Notes under the pieces: generated by a model
Databases searched by the model: none
What the model saw: only the letters and a program-made list of their open reading frames with translations
What the model was told of the DNA's origin: nothing
Position numbers and translations under genes: made by a program
Shown: positions 11,200-20,942 of the stretch, piece after piece
Position numbering within the stretch: position 1 is the first letter of the stretch
Layout of the letters: each line of letters starts with the position of its first letter
From: Salvia splendens
Lineage: Eukaryota; Streptophyta; Magnoliopsida; Lamiales; Lamiaceae
Reading direction: 5' to 3'
Length of the DNA: 64,000 nucleotides
Assembly (NCBI RefSeq): GCF_004379255.2
Contig: NC_056045.1
Coordinates: forward strand, 11,187,593 to 11,251,592

Positions 11200-12130
11200 A
11201 CTTGGAATAAAATTTTGGTACTAAATGCAATAAATTGAGGATATATATATGAGTTCTGATTAATGTCGAACTAATTTTAAAGACCGAACTAAATATCAAA
11301 TTAGGGCCATTAAATTTAGTTTTTATGAAATGCGTTGATGTGTCGATTTTCATTACAAGCTCATTTTACTTCATTCTAATATGTTTATTACTCCATTCTG
11401 GTATGTAATACTTTGAAACTACAGTATGTTTTTACTTACTTCTCATAGGTTTTGAAATGATTCAACGCATGCTTCATTCGAATTCATTGAAATAGGTTTT
11501 TACTTTATTCACTTAAAAAATACAATTTATTATCACTTCATTCATAAACGTTATTACTTCATTAAACAAGGTTTTTACTTCATTCTAGTAGGACTTCAAA
11601 TGCTTCTGCACGTACTTCATTCAAATAGTTTATTACTCTCTCCGTCCCATTAAAGATGACCTACTTTCCTTTTTGGTTTGTCCCAACTAAGATGACTCAT
11701 TACTAAAAATGACAACACTTTTATCTCTACTTTATTATCTTTCTCTTATTTTACTCTCTCTACTTAACATACAAAATTGCATAAAATCTCATGTCGCCCA
11801 AGGAAGGGGTCATCTTCCATGGGACGGAGGGAGTACATCATGCCGTAGCTTATTACACCATTCAATTAGGATATCACTTCATTTTGTTGTCATAGATGGA
11901 ATTCCGAGAGAAAGAACGGTACGTGATGGTGAAACCGCCAGCACGTACGAGAATGAAGTAATAATCCTATTGGAATGAAGTAAAAACCTACTGGAATCAA
12001 ATACTATATTTTGGAATGTAGTTAAATCTTTATAATATGATATGACTTATTTGCCATGGGTTGAAGTAAAAAAAATAGGCTTATAATGAAGGCGGAAATA
12101 ATTTATACATTTGATCATGATCATCCATAA
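11200..12130. repeat. Inverted field of TTACTTCATT motifs, no gene
   Basis: The motif TTACTTCATTC and close variants recur many times on the plus strand between about 11350 and 11640. The complement (GAATGAAGTAA) recurs between about 11950 and 12080. This suggests a degraded fold-back element whose loop received the MITE at 11636-11833. Confidence 0.45.
11636..11833. mobile_element. Stowaway-type MITE
   Basis: The ends CTCTCTCCGTCCCATTAAAG and CATGGGACGGAGGGAG are inverted and flanked by TA (11634-11635 and 11834-11835). Length is 198 bp. It is non-coding. Confidence 0.8.
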
Positions 12131-12239
12131 AAATTTATATCTAAAAACCCTATTTTGGTCTAGATCTGCGGTTGTGCAATAAGGATTGGATTTGTATATA
12201 ATGAGACTCGAATATATATAGACTTAGTTAGTTGTACTA

Positions 12240-12682
12240 CTCCCTCCGTCCCGATTAAGAGGACATATTTCTTAGTCGACACGAATTTTAGAAATTGATA
12301 GTTAATAACATTAATTGGAGAGAGAAAGAGTGAATGTAAGTATTACATAGAGAGAGAAAGAGAGTTGATTTAATTGGAAAGAAAAAAAGTGGTTTAGTGT
12401 ATTATTTGGAGAAAGAAAATGATCAAAAATAGGAATGTATCATCTTAGTTGGGCCAAACTAAAAAGAAAAGTATGTTACTCCCTCCGTTCCTTGATAGTT
12501 AGGGCATTTCTTTTCGGTACGGAGTTTAAGAATGATGTGTTTAAGAATGATGTGTTAAATTGATGGTGAATAAAGTAAGTGAGAATTAAATTAAAAGAGA
12601 GAGTTTATTTTTGCCAAAAATAGAAATAAGTGAACTAACTTAGAATTTTTTAAAATAGAAAATGACAACATGGAATGAATGG
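12240..12682. mobile_element. Two abutting Stowaway-type MITEs
   Basis: One copy starts CTCCCTCCGTCCCGATTAAG at about 12240 and runs to about 12477, losing its right tip. A second starts CTCCCTCCGTTCCTTGATAG at about 12480 and ends near 12682 (GGAATGAATGGAG before TA). Both are non-coding. The second contains a short direct duplication (AAGAATGATGTGT) near 12530-12555. Confidence 0.65.
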
Positions 12683-12694
12683 AGTATATTTTAA

Positions 12695-13968
12695 GAGTTA
12701 CCGATTTGATTCTCCAAAGAATCGACGATTGTTCGCGCCTTCTTCACGATGATCTTCAATACTAGACCACAGATCTTCTGGTTGGTTCCCGAACTGTTTC
12801 TCGATATCATGGTGGGCTGAAAATTTCAAGCTCCTCTACTAATTAGAGAGGGAGGAAAATTTCACAATGAATAATAATGATATTTCTGTCTCATTTATTC
12901 TCCTATTTATATTAAGTTCTTATTGGGCCCAGTCAGGGATCTCTGGAAGATTTTGGATATGACATCCCCTAATTAGTTTTTTACTAGTTAAATTGCACCC
13001 AAAATTTAATATAAGCTTATATTGGAATATTACGAGCAGCCACTACAGAAGTAATATTGCACTGCCCATCCAAATCCAAAATTATAAGTAATCCGAGCTT
13101 CCTTTTTTAAATGATTATTTCTCGCGCTTAAGATAGAAATGTCCATTAATTAATTAGTGTCTGCTATAGACTTAATTAATTAACATTTTATTATTCCAAT
13201 AGTGGACTTAGCAAGAAACACTTATTTATTATTCATGGAATAATTAAATTCCAACTGGCCAGTTTCCGAATAATAAAAACTTGTTCGAACTCCTCTTGGG
13301 GACATTATCATGCCAGACTCACCAGGCGTGCGATTCAACATAATAGTAATCCTATCACCGCTAGATATTAATTACCACTACCCAATATATCAGGATTATT
13401 GAGTTGCGAAAAACCCGCACCATTTGATAAGTCAAAGTAGTACATAATCAATATCGTATGCTCAATGCTAACGTATGTTGATTAAGAAATAGTTGTTTAT
13501 CAAGACCTAGTCTTCCAGTAGATAACATAAAGACATGTCTTGCTGTTAGATCCATTCAGTACTATACCACATCAATGTCATCTTATTTCAGTAAGACTTA
13601 GAAATAATCGGACTGACATTGCAACCTTTCGCGATAGGTAGCCAAAACCCATCTAGGTTGTGAAATTATTCTCTCTCTTTTGCAAAGTATTGCATAGAAC
13701 CAACTGTTATACCTTAAAGTGGACGACACCCACAACCGGTCTACTAAGCAAAAGACATAGATTTTGTTTGCTTCTCATATATTTAAATGTTTGTAAAACA
13801 TCTTATAAATGCACAAGCAAACATAATGTAATAATATTAGTGATTCTATTCGTGCGAAACTGCTCGAATAATATTGAATCGGGTTAAAAGTAGATTGTAG
13901 AGTTTTTCGTATACAAGCAAGATTATATTCGTGCTCGAAACATGTTTTTCAGTATACCAAACCTAACA
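12695..13968. mobile_element. LTR fragment, same family as the solo LTR at 16861-18322 (family B)
   Basis: The text runs collinear with 16861-18322 from the GATCTTCAATAC region through the TTTCGCGATAGGTAG and ACCGGTCTACTAA blocks, and ends in the same ..CCTAACA terminus at 13968. The first ~200 bp of the LTR are missing. No coding frame was seen. Confidence 0.7.
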
Positions 13969-14040
13969 AATAAAAGAATATTGGTTACTATACTTTTACA
14001 AAATATTCATGAATGAGCCAAGAAGACTAAGAAATTAAAA

Positions 14041-15593
14041 GCTCCTATTATCTACACTTTGGGACTCTTTTCCCAAGCCCAAATCTCACCCCCACCACGG
14101 CCCATATAAAAGCAGCCGTCGTGGGCCAGTAGGCCCATGTCTCGGGTAACCAGGTGGCAGCTGACCCTTCCCCTACCTGCAAGATGCAAACAAGAATTTA
14201 TGAGTAAAGAAACAAGAAATTAAGAAAAAAAAATCTAAACTAAGAGGAGGGACAAACCCCTTTAGTAAAAGAGGACCAAGGACTTACCCAAAAAGGGCAA
14301 GTCAATGCCTGCAAATCCACCCTTCAAGGCAGCCCCTGCATCCTCTTCTTGTACACTATGCAAGACCAAACAAAGCACATTAATACAAGGATACTTGGGC
14401 CCAAGCATAAAACCAAAAGTTCTTAATTAAAAGTGGTGAGAATCAAGGAGAAATTGATATGCTGCACCAAATGAAAACAAAACTGTTGCAACAGCCATTT
14501 AATCCTCCTAAGTACACTACAATGTGCCTATAAGAACTCCTCCTTATCACCCTCAAGTTCCCCCTTCCACACACTTAAAAAATTCAGCCACAATAGCAAG
14601 TTTCAGAGTGAGGGAGCTAGGTAAAGTTTCTGCAGGATTATTGCAGGCAGCCCCTACTCCCCATAGGTAACATTTCTTCTTCCTTCCCACAAGCTTTCCA
14701 TGCTCAACTCAAGCTCACCCCCTACTCCCTTTCAAAAGAAACAACTACTACTTTGAAGTAGGTGATCGAACTAGAGTCTAGGAACAGGGAACTCAAAGAA
14801 ACAACTACTACTTTGCAAAAAGGTAACCTCCACCTCCATTTCAAACTCAATTAAATTGTCATGTCATCATGTAGCAACCAAACCTGAAGCATGTTAAAGC
14901 ACCAACACTTCAAAAAAAAAACAGAATGATAGAAGAGCAGTAGCACTCAAGCTCAAGCATGCACTTATATACAATGGAACAGAAGAACAAAATGTTAATC
15001 TATCTCAAGCTTTAGACCCCTTTACAGCAACACCTCTCAATTTCTAAATGATAAAAGGATTTAGGGTAGTGCTTGTCCCTCCTAACTCAGTTTCGACCAA
15101 GCCTAAAACACAAAATTCTAAAGAAAATACTGAGTCAAGAACTGAAATTCTAGGATCAGGAACTTAGCTTAGGAAAGGGGCGTCGGGAGGCTCCGAGCCT
15201 AGCCGACGGAGGAGCGTATGGCGTCGGCAGAAGCTATGAGCTGCCTTCGGGACAGCGGCTGCTCTGGCTGCGAGACGGTGGCCTAGGTGCGACGCCAAGT
15301 GCAGAGAGACCGCCGCCGTGCATGCCCGGCGGCAGCGGCGTTGTGGGTTGTCGGAGTAGAGGGAGGAGGGCGGTCACAGAGGCAGCTGCCCAGGGTTTCG
15401 GCCAAGAGGAAGAAAGGGGTGGAGGATCACCGGTGACGCGAGACGCCGAGGAGGGAACGCTGGCGATGCGAGGTCGCTGCCCGGAGTGATGCGAGGTCGC
15501 TGCCCGGACGGAGGAGAGGAGGGGAGCGGCGGTTTTCTTTTAGGGATTTGATTTTTCCCCAATTTGGGAATGTTGAAATGAAGGAGAAGACCG
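14041..15593 (-). mobile_element. Left part of a long LTR (family A) split by the MULE
   Basis: The end next to the MULE (GAGGAGGGGAGCGGCG, TTAGGGATTTGATTTTT) matches, in reverse, the solo LTR around 45500-45575. The remainder continues at 24730. The outer left edge is not resolved. GC-rich stretches near 15180-15530 give spurious open frames. Confidence 0.55.
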
Positions 15594-15603
15594 ATGGAGT
15601 TTA

Positions 15604-16196
15604 GGGAAAATCGGGTTTCTAGGCCAGTTGGCCTTAGAAATAACGGAAATGTACCCGTTTTGTTATCTGTTCTATTTATGGGAAACACGCCAACCGCATA
15701 GGCGTTTTTATAAGTAAAACACGCCAACAACAGTGGCGTGTTTAACGTAAAGACGCCAACAAAGTTGGCGTCTTTTAATTTCATCGTATTTTAGTTGTAT
15801 TTTTTAAAAATACAGTTTTGAGTGTAACACGCTAATGGGATTGGCGTTTATACTTATAAAAGACGCCAACGAGGTCGGCGGGTTTAAGAGAAGACGCCAA
15901 TACCAGTGGCGGCTTTATACAGATCTGATATATCCCCTTCTCCTCCCCCAAATCGCGAAAAACTCAGCCACAACACACACACAATCGCGATTTTATCTGC
16001 TCTACGCGAATTCTCCCTCCATCCATCTATCGGTGCTATTTTCCCCCAAATTTGTATATTATTTTCGGTTAGTATGCTTATCTTTTACATTATTTGAGTA
16101 ATTGTTGGATAGTTAGCTAAGGTTTGTAATTGGTTGTGAATTGAGTTGAAATATTGTGTTGAAATATTGTGTAGATTTATTATTTAGCATATTTGA
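15604..16196 (+). repeat. MULE left terminal inverted repeat
   Basis: It pairs with the reverse complement of 24022-24719 nearly throughout. Shared blocks include TTCTAGGCCAGTTGGCCT, GGAAATGTACCCGTTTTGTT, AGATCTGATATATCCCCTTC and TAGCATATTTG at the inner end. It contains six palindromic CGCCAA..GGCG units and runs into the 5' leader of the PMD gene, so it probably holds that gene's promoter. Confidence 0.9.
15684..15925. repeat. Palindrome cluster in the left terminal repeat
   Basis: Six units with CGCCAA and TTGGCG half-sites start near 15686, 15718, 15748, 15826, 15858 and 15892. The unit at 15748 has 12-bp perfect arms around a 3-base loop (AAAGACGCCAAC/GTTGGCGTCTTT). The unit at 15718 has 10-bp perfect arms (AAACACGCCA/TGGCGTGTTT). 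Role unknown; possible transposase or PMD-protein binding sites. Confidence 0.85.
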
Positions 16197-16473
16197 TTGT
16201 TTGGATGACATTATTGTTGCTTAATAGTTGAGATATTGGTGTTGAGTTAGGGTATAAATATGGATTAACAACCTAAACCCTAGTGTTGTTCTTGCTTAAA
16301 ATTCGGGCAACTTGTTATGATTTATATGAGTTTTAAAGTGTATTGCATTATTTGGGTTCAATATTGACAAATTATTGAAATTGTTTATGTCGATGTATAT
16401 TGGTTAGTTTGTTTTGTGTAATATTGTGTAGGCGAATTGTTATTAATTTTGCGTAACTTTGTGTAGGCGAATT

Positions 16474-19400
16474 ATGGCATCATCTTCTAGTGCTCGCAGA
16501 AGACTATTATGTGGTCCTGAGGACCCATCTGTACTATATTTTCAGAGACAACACGTCTCTAACAATATATGGGCTGGAGAACCCTCACAAGACCTACGCT
16601 GCAGAAGGTACGAAGGTATCATTTGGGATGTTCCCATACATCCTCGTGTCTTGGCGATTGTAGACAGGATAGGGTTTGGCCGGATGTTGAGGTGTGGTAA
16701 ACCGAAAGATATTGACCACCATCTCATCACCGCGTTGATTGAACGCTGGAGGCCAGAGACGCACACGTTTCACTTTCCAGTCGGTGAAGCGACTGTGACA
16801 TTAGAAGACGTGGAGGTCTTATGGGGCCTCAACACTGACGGTGAAGCTCTGACGGGTTACTGAAGGGGCTGGCAGCGGAAGCGTGCGTTCATAACGGATC
16901 ACATGAATTTGATCTATTTAGCAGATTATTTAGACAAAATCTATTCGCTTAATTATCACATGTATCATGCTCATAACTTGAATTAAAACATGCTTTAGCA
17001 CATAAAATCCCTAAAACATGCTTACTGCGGAATTAGCCAATTTACCTCGTTGATTCAATCAAGAATCGTTGATGGCTTGCTCCGTCTCCACGTGAAGATC
17101 TTCAATACATGACCTCGGATCTTCTGACTGGTGTCCCGGACTATACACTGATATTTGTGTGGGCAAATCTCACCAACGTACTGGGACTCGAATAATGGAA
17201 GACAGAAACTGCTCACGGAGGGAGCACAATTTTCGAAATCTCTCTTTAGAGGGGGGGACGAAAATTTTAACAAAATAATTGTTGTGTTTTCTGTCTCCTT
17301 TATTCTCCTATTTATATAAGTCACATATTGGGCCCAATCAGGGATCTAAGGAAGAATTTGGAACAGGCCTCACCCAATTAGCTTTTTACTAATTAAATTG
17401 AACTCACAATTTAATATAAGCTTATATTGGAATATTACGAGCAGCCACTACAGAAGTAATATTGAACTGCCTTCCAAATCCGAAATTACAAGTATTCTGG
17501 GTTTCCTTTAATTGCATTTGATTTATTTCCCGCGCTTAAGATAGAAACATCCATTAATTAATTAATGTCTGCTATAGACTTAATTAATTAACATATTTCG
17601 AATTCCAAGAGTGGACTTAGCAAGAAACTCTTATTTATTATTCATAGAATAATCAAACTCCAACTAGCTAGGTTCCGAATAATAAAACCTCGTTTCGAGC
17701 TCTTGTGGATGTTATCAAACGAGACTCTCCTCGCGCACGTTTCAACATAATAGCAATCCTAGCACCTCTAGATAATGATCACCACTACCCAATATACCTG
17801 GATCGTTGGGTTACGAAAAATCCGCACCTTTGGTAAGTCAAAGTAGTGGATACTTAATATCGTATGCTCAATGCTAACGTACATTGATTAAGAAATTAAT
17901 TATCAAGACCTCGTCTTTCAGTAGATAGCATAAAGACTCGTCTTGCTGTTAGATCCATTCAGTGCTATACTACACCAACGTCATCTTATTTCAATAAGGT
18001 TTAGAAATAATCGTACTGACATTGCAACCTTTCGCGATAGGTAGTCTAGGCCTATCTAGGTTGTGAAATTCTTATTTTTCTTTGTTTAGAACTGACCGTG
18101 TTACCTTAAATTGGACGACGCCCACAACCGGTCTACTAAAACAAAGACTTAGACTTTGTTACGTTTGCTCATACATTTAAATATGCAATAAACAACCATT
18201 AAATGTAAGACATAACAACATTATGACAAAAATAATCTGTTGCATTTATTGAAAAATAACCATTAGAGTTTTACAGTATGCAATCACTCGAAATGTGATT
18301 TCTAGTATACAAAACCCTAACAGTTACATCCCCACTAAGGATGTAAACCATTGGAAGGAGGTTTGTCTGGATTTTCTTGGCTTTATTCCAGATCAAGTTG
18401 ATTTGAAAGAAATGAACTGGAAGCAGACAGCCTTATCAGCTCAATTGAGGATTGAGTTGAGTGATGATCACGAAGAGTACATGTACGCGCAACGTGCTCG
18501 TGTGTATTATCTGTTGTTACTTGGTGGTCTGTTGATCCCTAACGCATCTGGTAATAAAATTCCATTTTTCTACATTCAAATTTTCATGGATATAGAACGA
18601 TGTAGTACCTATAGCTGGGGTGGTGCGACTCTTGCATGCTTGTACCACAATTTATGTGAAACTGCACTTGGTAAGAGGACCGATGTTGGGGGTGCTCTTA
18701 CATTGTTACAGTTGTGGGTTTGGGAGAGAATCCCAATTATTAAGCCGACAATGCTAAATCCCGTGCCTATAGACTACCTACCATGTGTAATCGCGTAAGT
18801 TGTTAACTAATTAATTTTTAAAGCATATTTTTTAATAATTGCCGTGTTATTCGCTCATAATTTATTTTTTGTAGATGGACTGGTCCGGCCTCTTATGTAA
18901 AAGCACCCGGGCATTGCATTGAAACTTTCAGAGAGCAGTTCTCTAGAATGCATGCCGACCAAGTAATTTACGTAACCTAAATTGGTGTTTGTATGACGTT
19001 TTGGTTGAACTTGTTTTGACTAAATTTGTGTCTTATGTAGTTTATTTGGAGGCCGTATGTCCACCGAAACCTGCCGGATGTTTGTGTTGCCGGTCGTCCT
19101 ATATGGATGTCGAGCACAACCATTATTTGCTGGAATCTGGTTGAGCCATACGTGCCAGAGCCAGTGTTGTGACAATTTGGGATTGTCCAACCCTATATCC
19201 TGCTTGTCAACAGGTTCCACGGTGCTGATTTTTTGAAACAGGATCGACGTGGCAAAACTGGACGGAATTGGGTTGACTGGCACGCCAGTCATTTACAGCT
19301 TGGGATAATAGGCACGACACGGTGTACGTGGATTTGGAGTACTCAATGGAGCCTATTGCACTTGATGAGTACATGGATTGGTTTCGCCGGATAACCGTGG

Positions 19401-20067
19401 TGTACATAACAAAACCTGACGTGCATGCTCAGGAGGGCTTCCAACAAACGGCAGCCTCTCATAACTACGCGGTAAATTGAAACAACTATTCATTATTTTA
19501 TTTCATATGATGAAATATATTTAACTTTAAAAATTGTAGGTGGAGACGCTGCACAGAATACGCCACTATCTTAGTGAGCAAGACATGTCAGGACATCCGG
19601 CTTTGTACACTATTTCGAGGATGGTTGAAGACGGCCTGCACATATCTGGGGAACCTGAGATGATGGACTGCCGTCCTTCCCAGCGGTCTGAGCTGGACAT
19701 TGACATGCCCGTGAGGCAAAAAGGGAAGCGGCGTGGTAAGAAGAAAGCGGGTGAAGAGTCGTCATCCGCAAGGATGGTAGTGGATTCCGATGACGACTTT
19801 ATGCCTCTACCTCCACCAAGCTCCGTCGTTCGAGGACGGCATTCAGTTAGCCACACTGGTGGAACCGGTGAAGATATCGGTCTAAGTGATGTCCCCCAAT
19901 CTCCACCTCGTTCTTCTGTGCGAGACGACTTCTTTGGCGCTGATTTACAGAACATGGTTGTGCAAGATACTCCTCCGTCTCGTCTCCTTACCTCCAGAAT
20001 CGGGAAGGGAATCCGTGGTTTGTTTATGCGGAAAAGCGAGACGATTGAACATTTAACAAGTATTTAG
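16474..20067 (+). pseudogene. Plant mobile domain (PMD, MAIL/MAIN-like) protein of the MULE, disrupted
   Basis: The translation resembles the plant aminotransferase-like mobile domain: VLAIVDRIGFG, ALIERWRPETHTFHFPVGE, LEDVEVLWGL, then YLLLLGGLL and WGGATLACLYHNLC. Exons I infer are 16474-16860, 18328-18794, 18875-18962, 19041-19471 and 19540-20067, all with GT..AG introns. The ATG follows a TGTAG acceptor, so a leader intron is likely. Lesions: a 1462-bp solo LTR in exon 1, an in-frame TGA at 19170-19172 where the family has Arg in a VLRQFG-like motif, and a 1-nt shift near 19300 (the sense resumes as WDNRHDTVYVD). The last exon has a basic patch (KGKRRGKKK) and a tail shared with MURA. PMD proteins are known both as host silencing factors and inside transposons. 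A role in transposition here is inference. Confidence 0.85.
16861..18322. mobile_element. Solo LTR (family B) inserted in PMD exon 1
   Basis: The LTR begins TGAAGGGG and ends CCCTAACA, giving short inverted TG..CA ends. GTTAC flanks it exactly on both sides (16856-16860 and 18323-18327). Its removal restores an open reading frame from ..ALTGY into IPTKDVNHW. Length is 1462 bp with no coding frame inside. A truncated relative is at 12695-13968. Confidence 0.93.
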
Positions 20068-20301
20068 TTGAATTGATCATTATAGCTTTATAACAATTTT
20101 TGTGTTCATTTCTCCAGTTGAACATTGTTATGGTTTATTAAAAACGACACTCTCCCTGACGTCTGAACTTTTTATATTAGGAATTTGATACATCCTCTTG
20201 AGATTAATGTTTTTTCATTATTTTGGATAAATGAAATTAGTACTCCCTAATTAAAATGAAAAAAGAGAATAAAGAGATAGAGGAAAGGGCCTTTTGAATC
20301 A

Positions 20302-20810
20302 GACATTCTGTAAAAACACGCCAGCCACATTGGCGTGTTTCATAACACGCCAACTATATTGGCATTTTTGTAGAAAAACGCCAATCTTATTGGCGTCTCT
20401 AAGATGGAGAAATTTAATTTTAGACAATTTTTTCGTAGAATGAAGTCGACATTCTGTAAAAACTCGCCGATCTCATTGGCATTTTTGTAACACGCCAACT
20501 GCAGTGGCGTTTTTTCTGAAAAACGCCAATCTAATTGGCGTCTCTAAGATGGAGAAATTTTAGACAATTTTTTCGTTGAATGAAGTCGACATTCTGTAAA
20601 AACTCGCCGATCACATTGGCGTTTTTTATAACACGCCAATCACATTGGCGTTTTTCATGGAAAAACGCCAATCACATTGGCGTCTCTAAGATGGATAAAT
20701 TTTTGCCAATTTTTCGACGAAAGAACCAGACATTCTGTAAAAACTCGCCAGCCACATTGGCGTGTTTCTACAAAAACGCCAATGAAGTTGGCGTTTTTGA
20801 ATAAAAAATC
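20302..20810. repeat. Higher-order array of palindromes between the two MULE genes
   Basis: Eleven palindromic units (CGCCAA or CGCCGA, 5-7 bases, TTGGCG or TTGGCA) are spaced about 30 bp apart in groups of three. Each group is led by GACATTCTGTAAAAAC, at 20302, 20448, 20588 and 20729, and the first three groups end with a TCTCTAAGATGG-type spacer. The super-unit is therefore 140-146 bp. The last group holds two palindromes. The array lies between the converging 3' ends. The palindrome core is the one found in both terminal repeats. Confidence 0.92.
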
Positions 20811-20942
20811 GACAAAGTTTCAGAGAAAAAATGCCAACCATAAATACAGAAGTCCAAATATTACACAATACATAAGTCCAAACAGAAGACCGAGGATTAT
20901 AAACAAAACAATGTTCAATTCGACTAAATTGTTGTTAAACGT

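Noticed and set aside
15374..15784. 136-codon minus-strand frame
   Set aside because: It spans the junction of the LTR and the MULE terminal repeat and reads through palindromes. It is not a gene.
20302..20810. CRISPR-like array of palindromic repeats
   Set aside because: The spacing is about 30 bp with no unique spacers, the units are inside a plant MULE, and the same units occur in its terminal repeats.
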